Shown here: positions 1-6,732 of the stretch, in pieces | Numbering within the stretch: position 1 is the first letter of the stretch | Layout: every line of letters begins with the position of its first letter | NCBI GenBank assembly: GCA_017937685.1 | Contig: JAGBDD010000045.1 | Location: 1 to 49,254 of the forward strand | Source of the DNA: Thermoguttaceae bacterium | Lineage (GTDB): Bacteria; Planctomycetota; Planctomycetia; Pirellulales; Thermoguttaceae | Direction of reading: 5' to 3' | DNA: 49,254 bases | Made by a program: the position numbers and the translations under genes | Notes under the pieces: model-generated | The model's input: only the letters and a program-made list of their open reading frames with translations | Databases searched by the model: none | Told to the model about the DNA's origin: nothing

Positions 1-125
1 GTTGGCATTTGGGGTTTCAACGCGTCGGCGGAGGACGGCTCGGCGGCGAAAAGCGCGGTCGAGCCGAGCGCGGTCGACGCGGCGCACGCGACGAGCAGGC
101 GGCGGAGCGAAGTTTTGCGTTTCAT
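1..125 (-). CDS. Secreted protein, N-terminus only (runs off left edge)
   Basis: Only the first 41 codons are present; the gene continues beyond the left edge. It starts at an ATG (bases 125-123) behind a GGAG Shine-Dalgarno site about 9 bases upstream. The peptide begins MKRKTSLRRLL, followed by a small hydrophobic stretch rich in Ala and Leu and a cleavage-like ALFAAE site near residue 28. This is a typical Sec signal peptide, so the product is exported. Nothing in the visible part identifies a family, and no function is assigned. Confidence 0.7.
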   Translation of the reverse strand, partial: MKRKTSLRRLLVACAASTALGSTALFAAEPSSADALKPQMP

Positions 126-183
126 CGTAACGACTCCAAAAATGCGGAAAGTAGGGAAAAACGGTTGAAAAAACGTCGCGTTC

Positions 184-189
184 ATTATA
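184..189 (-). promoter_or_regulatory. Candidate -10 element for the leftmost gene
   Basis: TATAAT on the minus strand, about 60 bases upstream of the ATG at 125. The expected -35 position holds only a T-run, so the promoter assignment rests on a perfect -10 hexamer in an AT-rich patch. Confidence 0.35.
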
Positions 190-304
190 TAATAAGCGGC
201 GTTGAAAAAAAAGCCGTTTTGTCGCGTCGCGGCGAATTTTGGCGGAACCGGACGCGTTTTAGCGGCGAAACCGGTTTAACCGATAAAGTTTAACGCTTAT
301 CAAC

Positions 305-319
305 CTTAGCGTCGCTAAG
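305..319. repeat. 15-base palindrome between divergent genes
   Basis: CTTAGCG-T-CGCTAAG is a perfect inverted repeat with a one-base centre, lying between the divergent starts at 125 (minus) and 416 (plus). The size and place suit an operator, but no regulator can be named. Confidence 0.4.
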
Positions 320-415
320 AATAAGGGCGAACGGGCGGCGAAACGACGTTTGAATAATTTAAATAGTAAAACGGCATTATTTTTTTGTCTTGTTGTTTGA
401 AAAGGAAGATAGACA

Positions 416-1390
416 ATGAAATTTTCAGCGAAATCGATGAAAGCGGCGGCGTTGATCGCGGCGTTGGCGAGCGCGGCGTTTTTGGGAACTTGGGAGAACT
501 TTAACGGTTGCGACGGCTCTTTGAGTCGTTGCGTTTTCGCGCAAGAAGCGGAAAACGGCGCCGCGAATCAAGAAAAGGTCGAATTTGCGGAAGCGAAGGG
601 CGTTTTGTATTACTCGTCTGAAATTTTGAAAGACGCCGACGATTATCAAAAGTCGCAATGCCGCGTCGATATTTTGTACCCGAAAAAGCCCGGTTTCGCG
701 ACGATCGTTTGGTTTCATGGCGGCGGTTTGACGGGCGGCGGAAAGTACGTTCCGTCGGCGTTTAAGCGGTTGAAGTCGTTTCAAGAGGGGCGTTTGGCGA
801 TCGTCGCGGTCGGTTATCGGTTGTCGCCGAAAGTCCCGTTCCCGGTCTTTATCGAGGACGCGGCGGCGGCGACCGCTTGGACGCTCCGCAACATCGGCGA
901 ATACGGCGGCGACCCGAACGCGGTCTTCGTTTCGGGGGGGAGCGCCGGGGGGTATTTGACGGCGATGATCGGCGCCTATCCGAAATGGCTGAACGCTTGC
1001 GGCGCCGACCGGAGCGAGTTGGCGGGGCTTCTTCCGGTCAGCGGGCAGATGACGACGCACTTTCACGTCAAGGAACTTCTCAAATATCCGGGCGACCAAT
1101 ACAACCCGGTCGTCGACGCAAACGCGCCTCTCGGCGGACTTTCGAAAGATTTTCCGCCGACGATGTTGATTCTCGGCGACCGTAAAATCGAGTGGAAGTG
1201 CCGCGTTGAAGAGAACGAACTGATGGCCGCGTCGTTGAAGGCGTTGGGGGCGCCGTTGGTCGAGTTTTCCGAAAACGCCGGTTTTACGCACGGCATTTCC
1301 GGAATGGGGGACGATATTAAACCGGAACTCCTCGCCGAAATCGACGCGTTTATCGTCAAGGCCCTCGCTTTGAAAAAGACAGATAAGTAA
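416..1390 (+). CDS. Secreted alpha/beta-hydrolase (esterase/lipase type)
   Basis: 324 residues. A basic N-terminus and an Ala/Leu-rich hydrophobic segment (about residues 10-25) form a signal peptide, so the enzyme acts outside the cytoplasm. The fold is that of carboxylesterase or acetylesterase-like hydrolases: an oxyanion-hole HGGG motif (WFHGGGLTGGG, near residue 100), the nucleophile elbow GGSAGG (near residue 175), an acid in LGDRK, and a late His in GFTHGIS that completes a Ser-Asp-His triad. An AAGGAAG site precedes the start. The gene stands alone between the left-edge secreted gene and the phage-derived block. The substrate cannot be told from sequence; carbohydrate acetyl or feruloyl esters are plausible for a planctomycete. 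Confidence 0.88.
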   Translation: MKFSAKSMKAAALIAALASAAFLGTWENFNGCDGSLSRCVFAQEAENGAANQEKVEFAEAKGVLYYSSEILKDADDYQKSQCRVDILYPKKPGFATIVWFHGGGLTGGGKYVPSAFKRLKSFQEGRLAIVAVGYRLSPKVPFPVFIEDAAAATAWTLRNIGEYGGDPNAVFVSGGSAGGYLTAMIGAYPKWLNACGADRSELAGLLPVSGQMTTHFHVKELLKYPGDQYNPVVDANAPLGGLSKDFPPTMLILGDRKIEWKCRVEENELMAASLKALGAPLVEFSENAGFTHGISGMGDDIKPELLAEIDAFIVKALALKKTDK

Positions 1391-1412
1391 CGAAAATCAA
1401 AGGTTAAGATTC

Positions 1413-1448
1413 GGATTCCTCGGCGGAAATTTTTTCGTCGCGGAATCC
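1413..1448. terminator. Weak hairpin after the esterase gene
   Basis: GGATTCC (1413-1419) pairs with GGAATCC (1442-1448) across a 22-base loop, 23 bases after the esterase stop. There is no strong T-run, so it is only a possible terminator between convergent transcripts. Confidence 0.3.
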
Positions 1449-1544
1449 TTTGCACAGGCGTCGACGCGGTAAAGCCGGAACGTTGTCAAGTCCTTCAAAA
1501 CAACCGGCTTCCGCTCTTTTTCCGGCGGAAAAATTCAAAAATTT

Positions 1545-1805
1545 TCATCGGTTTTTCTCCTTTCCTTTCACGCGTTCGGCGATCGTCTCGACAAGCTCGT
1601 TTTCCGACGGCTCTTTGTCGCCGTTCGCTTCGCGTTCGGCGAGGATTTCGCGCGCGACCGCCAAAAGTTCCGGGGCGACTTGCGGGCGGTACCATTCGGG
1701 CGCCGGTCTCGTTATCGCGCCGAACAAACGCGCGAAAATCGGAGCCAAGACCAAAAAGCCCGCCAAAACGCCGCCGACTAAGCCTTGTAGAAAATCGGCG
1801 TTCAT
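1545..1805 (-). CDS. Small single-pass membrane protein, last gene of phage block
   Basis: 86 residues. Residues about 5-30 form one hydrophobic segment (starting FLQGLVGGVLAGF) near the N-terminus. The charged remainder contains a Lys/Glu-rich helical tail. Its ATG overlaps the TGA of the gene upstream as ATGA, and an AAAGGA site lies inside that gene, so the two are translationally coupled. The N-terminus resembles that of the 41-residue protein at 2400-2525 (shared FLQGL start), suggesting a duplicated module. A holin-like or accessory phage membrane role is possible but not shown. Confidence 0.65.
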   Translation of the reverse strand: MNADFLQGLVGGVLAGFLVLAPIFARLFGAITRPAPEWYRPQVAPELLAVAREILAEREANGDKEPSENELVETIAERVKGKEKNR

Positions 1806-2065
1806 TTTTTTTCCTTTCCGAGCGGCGTTTCGGGCGGCGCCGTTTCAAGAGCCTTTACCAATTCGCCAACGTTCGCCGGATAACGCGGCGGCTCGTTGAC
1901 AATCGTAATATTAACGCCTCCGAACCAAACAACCAAAAAAATCATCAACGCGGAAGCAACGAACGCGGCAACGAAACAACAGCGGAGGCTAATGTGATCT
2001 CCCCATAATTTATCTAGGCCTGTCTTCAAGTCGAAGATAGCCTTATCTTGTTCGGATTCTGTCAT
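1802..2065 (-). CDS. Small membrane protein, paralogue of the upstream gene
   Basis: 87 residues: a soluble N-terminal part, one hydrophobic helix around residues 32-50 (FVAAFVASALMIFLVVWF), then a conserved tail with ANVGELVKALE and PETPLGKE. The tail matches the product of 2062-2352 (ANVGELVETLK, PETPLMKE), so the two arose by duplication. It starts at an ATG that overlaps the previous stop (ATGA), with AAGGAG inside the end of that gene. No known family was recognised. The single-helix architecture would place the conserved tail outside or inside the membrane depending on orientation. Confidence 0.7.
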   Translation of the reverse strand: MTESEQDKAIFDLKTGLDKLWGDHISLRCCFVAAFVASALMIFLVVWFGGVNITIVNEPPRYPANVGELVKALETAPPETPLGKEKK

Positions 2066-2352
2066 TTTCTCTCCTTCATAAGCGGCGTTTCGGGATCGAC
2101 GATTTTAAGCGTTTCGACCAATTCGCCGACGTTCGCCGGGGAAGCCGTCGGCGTTTCGGGGGTGGGAAGAAGCGGGAAAATTAGCGTCCAAACGATGATA
2201 AAAATCATTATGCACAGCGAAACGCCCGCGAAAGCCGTCGCGCAACACCTTGCGTCCAACGTTTCGTCAACGATTTCATTGTGTCGCCGCTCCAAAAATT
2301 CCAACCGCCGATAAACGTCGGCGTCGAAAACGACTTCTTCTTTTTCGCTCAT
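2062..2352 (-). CDS. Small membrane protein with coiled N-terminus
   Basis: 96 residues. Residues 1-35 are charged and helical. A hydrophobic helix lies at about 42-64 (VSLCIMIFIIVWTLIF), then a Pro/Thr-rich stretch and the tail ANVGELVETLK. It shares the tail and overall plan with the product of 1802-2065. GGAG precedes the ATG by 8 bases. Both paralogues also share a CC or RCC motif just before the membrane helix (ARCCATA, LRCCFVA). Function is unknown; membership of the phage-derived operon is clear from the overlaps. Confidence 0.7.
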   Translation of the reverse strand: MSEKEEVVFDADVYRRLEFLERRHNEIVDETLDARCCATAFAGVSLCIMIFIIVWTLIFPLLPTPETPTASPANVGELVETLKIVDPETPLMKERK

Positions 2353-2399
2353 CGGCTTTTCTCCGCGTAATACACGTGTAACTGTTTATATTGTTCGAG

Positions 2400-2525
2400 T
2401 TAGAATCGTAAAACCGCGATTTCGTCGCGCGTCCGATCATACAAAAAGGCGGCGACCGGCGCGGACACGGCGGACGCGAGCAAAATCCCGACCGTTAAAC
2501 CTTGTAAAAAAAGAGTATAATTCAT
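2400..2525 (-). CDS. 41-residue membrane peptide
   Basis: Starts MNYTLFLQGLTVGILL, continues as one hydrophobic helix to about residue 29, and ends with a short charged tail (YDRTRDEIAVLRF). The ATG at 2525-2523 overlaps the stop of the ribbon-helix-helix-like gene (ATGA), and GGAG lies 9 bases upstream within that gene, which supports real translation. The first half resembles the N-terminus of the 86-residue protein at 1545-1805, so it may be a shortened copy. Confidence 0.55.
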   Translation of the reverse strand: MNYTLFLQGLTVGILLASAVSAPVAAFLYDRTRDEIAVLRF

Positions 2526-2722
2526 TTTGCAGTCTCCATTTTAATAAACGCCGGAGCCTCGGCGCTATACGCAAACGCGTCCAACGGAATCGCGGCAACT
2601 TCCGCGCAAACTAAGCGGCTTAAAAATTCGGCGCGCGACCAACCCGCGACTTTCGCGTATTGGTCGATTTTATCTGCAACGTGTAGCGGAACGGATATGG
2701 TAATTTCGACGGGTTGCGTCAT
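2522..2722 (-). CDS. Ribbon-helix-helix-like small protein
   Basis: 66 residues. The start VEITISVPLHVADKIDQYAK fits a beta-strand followed by helix A of an RHH/CopG fold, and GWSRAEFLSRLV fits helix B with the usual Ser-Arg-Ala-Glu-Phe turn. Such proteins are dimeric DNA binders, often autorepressors. The C-terminal 20 residues are unlike a repressor core and could contact a partner. It has a good AAGGAG site within a repeated leader (GCGCTGTAAGGAG) and is coupled to the 41-residue peptide. It is the only candidate regulator in the phage block. Confidence 0.6.
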   Translation of the reverse strand: MTQPVEITISVPLHVADKIDQYAKVAGWSRAEFLSRLVCAEVAAIPLDAFAYSAEAPAFIKMETAK

Positions 2723-2747
2723 CTTGTTTTCTCCTTACAGCGCACGT

Positions 2748-2819
2748 CTATCTTCGTGAGTCCACGAAAACAATAAGGGGGATCGGTTCAAAATTAAGCG
2801 TTGGTTGGTTCGTCGGCAT
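2748..2819 (-). CDS. 23-codon ORF with strong ribosome site
   Basis: ATG at 2819-2817 opens a 23-residue reading frame (MPTNQPTLNFEPIPLIVFVD, then SRR). It begins 13 bases after the methylase stop, behind a strong GAGGAG site in the repeated leader GCGCTGTGAGGAG. It could be a real microprotein, a leader peptide coupling the methylase to the RHH-like gene, or chance. The leader is shared with the methylase and RHH-like genes, which favours translation. Confidence 0.4.
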   Translation of the reverse strand: MPTNQPTLNFEPIPLIVFVDSRR

Positions 2820-2832
2820 CGTGGTTTTCTCC

Positions 2833-3666
2833 TCACAGCGCGGGCGAAACATACAGCGTTTCGACGCGGCGGCGTTGCGTTCCGACGTTGTCGGTTGCAG
2901 GCTTGACGGTTGACGACGCTTCAAATTTGTACCGTCTCCACCCGGCGCGTTCTAGCGGGGCGTAAACGACGTTGTCGTAACAGCTTAAAGCACCCCCTCC
3001 GCGCACCGACAAAAGCGTTTCGACCAGTTCGGCGTGGTCGACCTCCGGTAAGTCGCGGCAATAAAACCCTTTTTGCTTTCCGTAATAGGGTGGATCGACG
3101 TAAAAAAACGCTTGCTCCGAATCGTATTTAGCGACGCATTGCCGCCAATCGAGCGACTCGACGCACGTAAACCTAAAACGCGCCGCGTATTCGTCGAGCC
3201 GGTCGACTCGTCGGCGATACGTCGCTGGTAGGTTGCGGTCGTGGTTCGTGTAGAATTTCCGAGCAATACCGAACGCGGCGAACGGTTTACCGCCGAACGA
3301 AAACGATTGAACGTAAAACGTCGCGAAACCGCGCTTTGCGAGTTCCGGCGACTTAACCCAATCGCGCTTCATCTCGTCGTAAATTTCGCGCGATTGCGGG
3401 AACGCGGCGGCGAACCGCTTCATTTTTTCAAGCGCTTTATCGTCGGCAAGCGCGCGAAAAAAGTCGGCTAGTCGCCCGTCGGCGTCGTTGTAAATTTCGA
3501 GTTTTACCGGTTCGAGCGCAAGCAACATCGCCGCCGAACCGCCGAACGGCTCGACGTAAACGGGCCGCCCGCGCCGCGCTTCCTCCAAAATCGGCGCGAT
3601 CTTCGGGCGCATTCGGTTTTTTGCGCCAACCCAACAAAACGGGCCGGGCAATTTTTTCGTTGTCAA
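2833..3666 (-). CDS. Dam/DpnII-type DNA adenine-N6 methyltransferase
   Basis: 277 residues, the usual length of the D12 class. The SAM-binding region appears as EPFGGS (39-44) after an N-terminal WVGAKNRMRPKI segment that matches the WxGGK start of the family. The catalytic motif is DPPYYG (191-196). It transfers a methyl group from S-adenosylmethionine to adenine N6 in a short target, classically GATC in Dam relatives; the target here is unknown. The start is a TTG, chosen because AGGAGGTG lies 5 bases upstream. No cognate nuclease is adjacent, so it is an orphan phage-type methylase that may protect phage DNA or adjust expression. Confidence 0.9.
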   Translation of the reverse strand: MTTKKLPGPFCWVGAKNRMRPKIAPILEEARRGRPVYVEPFGGSAAMLLALEPVKLEIYNDADGRLADFFRALADDKALEKMKRFAAAFPQSREIYDEMKRDWVKSPELAKRGFATFYVQSFSFGGKPFAAFGIARKFYTNHDRNLPATYRRRVDRLDEYAARFRFTCVESLDWRQCVAKYDSEQAFFYVDPPYYGKQKGFYCRDLPEVDHAELVETLLSVRGGGALSCYDNVVYAPLERAGWRRYKFEASSTVKPATDNVGTQRRRVETLYVSPAL

Positions 3667-3701
3667 AATTCACCTCCTTACAGCGCGGGAACGTCCGCCG
3701 G

Positions 3702-4112
3702 TCAATACACAACCGCCGAGTCAAAATCGGGGTCGTCTTCCCACGGGTTTTCGACGCGCGGAACGACGGTATATTGCAAGATTTCATCGTCTTCGTCGTA
3801 TTCTTCCTCTTCGTCCGGTTCGAACGGCGGCCCTTGTCGCATAAAGGCGCAAAGCGTCGCGAACGCTTCCGGAAAACGCGAACGGTGTCCGCGCGTCAAA
3901 ATGGCGACGTGCGGGATTTCGCTTTTCACGGAAGCGACGCGGTCTTGCGCCAACTCTTCCCGCATTCTGCGGAGCCCTTCCCAAATTTCCAAATTTTCCG
4001 ACGGCGCGTCGTCTGGAAAAGGCGCGATAAATTCAAGCGTTCCGTCGGTATGGACGTAAAATTTCCCGTCGGGGAAGTTTTTGTCGAGGATTTCACAAAA
4101 AATCTCTTTCAT
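3702..4112 (-). CDS. Acidic small protein, candidate immunity partner
   Basis: 136 residues. It begins MKEIFCEILDKNFPDGKFYV and has a strongly acidic C-terminal half with a DEEEEYDEDDE run. It starts 4 bases after the stop of the MuF-metalloprotease gene, and its AAGGA site overlaps that TAA, so translation should be coupled. No known family was recognised. A small acidic protein directly behind a MuF-fusion toxin is the usual position of an immunity gene; this role is inferred from position and composition only. It could equally be an ordinary phage accessory protein. Confidence 0.7.
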   Translation of the reverse strand: MKEIFCEILDKNFPDGKFYVHTDGTLEFIAPFPDDAPSENLEIWEGLRRMREELAQDRVASVKSEIPHVAILTRGHRSRFPEAFATLCAFMRQGPPFEPDEEEEYDEDDEILQYTVVPRVENPWEDDPDFDSAVVY

Positions 4113-4116
4113 ATCC

Positions 4117-6483
4117 TTAATTTACTTTTACTTTCCGAATTGCTTCGATAATGTAGTTAAAATGTTCCGGGGCCGCCAAGGCGAACGCTTCCGGGTCGGT
4201 CAAAAGCGCTTCAAACCCCGTCGAAAAGATTTCCGAAATTTTGTATTGCCGCAACGACTTAAACGGCGGCGGTTGTTGAACGTTGTAGTAATTCGGCGAA
4301 TAAACCTTCGCCGAATACCCCCAATAACTCCAAAGCAAGTGCGGCGACTTTTTGAGTTCCAACGGGTCGTCTTTATCCCTGAAAACCCTTTTACGGCTTC
4401 CGCCTTCCTTGATAATCCAAGCGATGGCCGCTTCGCTTGCGTCGGGGTCGAGGAGCTGTTGTTCGAACCAATGGCCAAGTTCGTGCGCGAACGTTTGCTC
4501 CGTCGTTTCTTTGTCTTTTTTTTCTAATAACCTTATCTTGCGCGTGATCGGGTGATAATCGCCTAAAGCGCCTAATGTTTTCGCGTCGGTAAAATTAATA
4601 CTTTCCCACATTGCCGCCGGGGATTTTTTGAGATACCGCGCAATAATATTATACCGCGAGAAAACGCGGGTTGGAACCCCTTTTAATTTATCCGATTCCG
4701 CTTCAAAGTTTTTTTCAACTTCTAAAATTTTCGAAGCGTCGAAAAATTCGTCGCCGCCTCGGTCGGGAAACAGAACCGACAAAAGGTGCGTCGCGTCGGC
4801 GTTCGCCGTTCCCGAAATTCGCCGCGCCGCGTCCGCTTCGATGTCTTGGGGCAATTCCTGCGCCCGCTTTTTCGCTTTGGCTTTTTCCGCTTCTAAGGCG
4901 TGGTATTCGGCGACGAGGCGTTGTCGTTCCGGCGTTCCCGGTTCCAACAAACGCGCGCTGTTGAAGGCGTCGGCTATTTTTTTATCCAAGTCCTTAAAGT
5001 AGTCGGAAAGTTTGTATTTTTGGAACTCTTTACGGTCGGCGGCGTACTTGTCCGCGTCTTTAAATTTCGCTTCCGCGCGCTTTTCCCCGTATTTCCAAAC
5101 GCGAAATTCGCGCAGGACGTCGGTGAAGTCGGCGGCGTTTTCAATCGGTTTCGACGGCGTAAACGGTTCTTTGGTGAGCCGCGCCAACACGAACGCGAGC
5201 CGGTCGGCGTCACCGCGACGGTACTTCAACGCGGCGCGGGCGATTAAGTCGACGTCGCCTTCTTCGTCGTCCAACCAATCGTCGGCGGCGTTCCAACGCG
5301 CGGCGAGTTCGCGGCTTTCGCGCAACAATTCGCGCCCAAACGTCGCCGCCGCCTTCGCGTCGCCCCCGGCCTCTTGAAGAACCGCCTCGAAGTCGGCGAG
5401 TTGTTCGCGGGCCGCGTCGTCGTTCGCTTGTTTCAAAGACGTTCGGAGTTCGTCGAAGGCGTTTTGAGCGCTTTCGACGGCGCGTTTTTCCGTCAACGCG
5501 TCGACGGCTTTTTGACGGGCAAGCGTCGCTTTTTCGACGTCTTGCGGCAAGCCGGAAAGCGGCGGCAACGCGGGCGCGTTACTCGTTTTATCGTCGGAAA
5601 CGGCGGTTTCCTTTGGTTTTTCCGTCGGCGGGGTTAAGTCGGCGGGCGTCGCGCGGTACGTCGTCGCCGGTTTTGCGAGGTCTTCGAATTTCAGCTTGCC
5701 CGACTTCCAGAGTTCGAAGCGTTTTTCGCCGAGCCATTCGCGTTGGAACGTTTCCGGTTGCGACTCGAAATAGTCTTTGAACGTCGTTTTCGCCGCGACT
5801 TGCGAATAAGTTCCGTCGGCGTTTTGCGCGGGACGTTCGGCGGTTTCCTCGATCTTTTCGCCGGTTTTGGGGTCGACAAGATCGACGACCGGGATAAGGG
5901 TCGACCGACAGTTCGGGTGGAGCGGGGGCCGCCGGGCGCGTTTCATCTCGTCGCCGCACTGCACCGTGCCGTCGAGGGCGCCGCAAATGTGCGACGTGCG
6001 CGCGTCGAGCGTCGCAAGAAATTCGATTCCGTCGATTGCGTCCTCGTTCGCGAAAAGCGTTTCCGCCCGCGCCGCGTTCGAAACGCCGTTGATGATCGTC
6101 CGCGCGACCGTTCGCGCCGAGTTGCGCGAAACGTTGCAGGCGTTCCAAACGTTCGCCGCGACCTCGTCGACCGAAAGTTCCTCGATGGCGCCGCGCTGGA
6201 CGGCTTGCGCGATTCGGTTGAGGTCGTTCGTTTTCCAGCGTTTGAACCAGTCGGCAATCGACGCGCCGTCGATAGGGTGATATTTGAGAATTTCGTCCGC
6301 TTGCGCCGACGTCAACGGCTTAATCCGCTTCCGACGTTCGGCTTTTTCCGCTTCGTTTTCCGCCTTGTAGGCCGCGAGAACTTCGTCGACCGTTTGCGCG
6401 CCGGAGGCTTTAACGACGTCTTGCGCCTCGGCGACCGTCAACTTTTCCGCTTCGTCGATTTTCGCCGAACGCAAACGCTCCAA
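4117..6483 (-). CDS. MuF-domain phage head protein fused to HExxH metalloprotease-like domain
   Basis: 788 residues. Residues about 110-200 match the phage Mu F / SPP1 gp7 minor-head family: an Arg-rich helix (RTVARTIINGVSNAARAE), LDARTSHICGALDGT and PPLHPNCRSTLIPV. Residues 200-600 are a hydrophilic linker with long charged helices. The C-terminus (about 600-788) carries FAHELGHWFEQQ with HELGH at 667-671, the zinc site of a zincin, and downstream glutamates (751, 758) that could be the third ligand. MuF proteins with variable C-terminal toxin domains are known as phage-encoded polymorphic toxins. The start used is TTG at 6483. An in-frame TAA lies 30 bases upstream with no ATG between and no clear ribosome site, so the 5' end may be truncated. 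Confidence 0.85.
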   Translation of the reverse strand: MERLRSAKIDEAEKLTVAEAQDVVKASGAQTVDEVLAAYKAENEAEKAERRKRIKPLTSAQADEILKYHPIDGASIADWFKRWKTNDLNRIAQAVQRGAIEELSVDEVAANVWNACNVSRNSARTVARTIINGVSNAARAETLFANEDAIDGIEFLATLDARTSHICGALDGTVQCGDEMKRARRPPLHPNCRSTLIPVVDLVDPKTGEKIEETAERPAQNADGTYSQVAAKTTFKDYFESQPETFQREWLGEKRFELWKSGKLKFEDLAKPATTYRATPADLTPPTEKPKETAVSDDKTSNAPALPPLSGLPQDVEKATLARQKAVDALTEKRAVESAQNAFDELRTSLKQANDDAAREQLADFEAVLQEAGGDAKAAATFGRELLRESRELAARWNAADDWLDDEEGDVDLIARAALKYRRGDADRLAFVLARLTKEPFTPSKPIENAADFTDVLREFRVWKYGEKRAEAKFKDADKYAADRKEFQKYKLSDYFKDLDKKIADAFNSARLLEPGTPERQRLVAEYHALEAEKAKAKKRAQELPQDIEADAARRISGTANADATHLLSVLFPDRGGDEFFDASKILEVEKNFEAESDKLKGVPTRVFSRYNIIARYLKKSPAAMWESINFTDAKTLGALGDYHPITRKIRLLEKKDKETTEQTFAHELGHWFEQQLLDPDASEAAIAWIIKEGGSRKRVFRDKDDPLELKKSPHLLWSYWGYSAKVYSPNYYNVQQPPPFKSLRQYKISEIFSTGFEALLTDPEAFALAAPEHFNYIIEAIRKVKVN

Positions 6484-6618
6484 CGCAAATAACGGTTGGG
6501 GAGACGGCGTTAGCTCGCTTCTTCAAGCCGGAAGAAAGTTGGACGCGTTCGGCAAGAGCGACCTCGGCGGAGTCGGGAAAAATAAAGAAGGGAAAGCGAA
6601 GCGCGCCGTCGCCCCCGC

Positions 6619-6646
6619 TTGACGCTTTGAACGTCGGGGATATAAT
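6619..6646 (+). promoter_or_regulatory. Sigma70-type promoter for leuC
   Basis: TTGACG (6619-6624) and a perfect TATAAT (6641-6646) with a 16-base spacer. The predicted 5' leader is about 80 bases and holds a small hairpin (GAGGCG / CGCCTC). It lies just beyond the start of the phage-derived block, so that block does not supply the promoter. Confidence 0.75.
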
Positions 6647-6732
6647 AAAAGCGTTTTGTTCCGCCGAGGCGTTTTCGCGCCTCCGAAGCGGGGCCGTTTC
6701 GAGAAAATCGTTTCTTTATCATCGAGGTAGAT

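Larger units (their letters stand above)
2731..3686 (-). repeat. Three copies of leader GCGCTGTRAGGAG
   Basis: On the minus strand the same 13-base leader ending in the Shine-Dalgarno core precedes three consecutive genes: at 3671-3686 (methylase, extended to AGGAGGTG), 2829-2841 (23-codon ORF) and 2731-2743 (RHH-like gene). In the middle copy the TGA of the leader is the methylase stop codon. Confidence 0.7.
1545..6483 (-). mobile_element. Phage-derived remnant / MuF toxin island
   Basis: Nine minus-strand genes are packed with 4-base ATGA overlaps or very short gaps: MuF-metalloprotease, acidic protein, Dam-like methylase, 23-codon ORF, ribbon-helix-helix-like protein and four small membrane proteins. 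A phage head protein and an orphan Dam methylase point to phage origin. No integrase, terminase, portal or capsid gene is here, and the first gene has no good start codon, so the block is either a decayed prophage or a small cargo island. Flanking repeats that could be attachment sites were not found by eye. Confidence 0.6.

Noticed and set aside
9..293. 94-residue plus-strand frame at the left edge
   Set aside because: It is Arg-rich, overlaps the minus-strand signal-peptide gene with a good ribosome site, and has no ribosome site of its own.
1391..6732. Attachment-site repeats around the phage block
   Set aside because: Only short GGAAAAATT-like similarities were seen by eye, no convincing direct repeat and no tRNA gene at either end.
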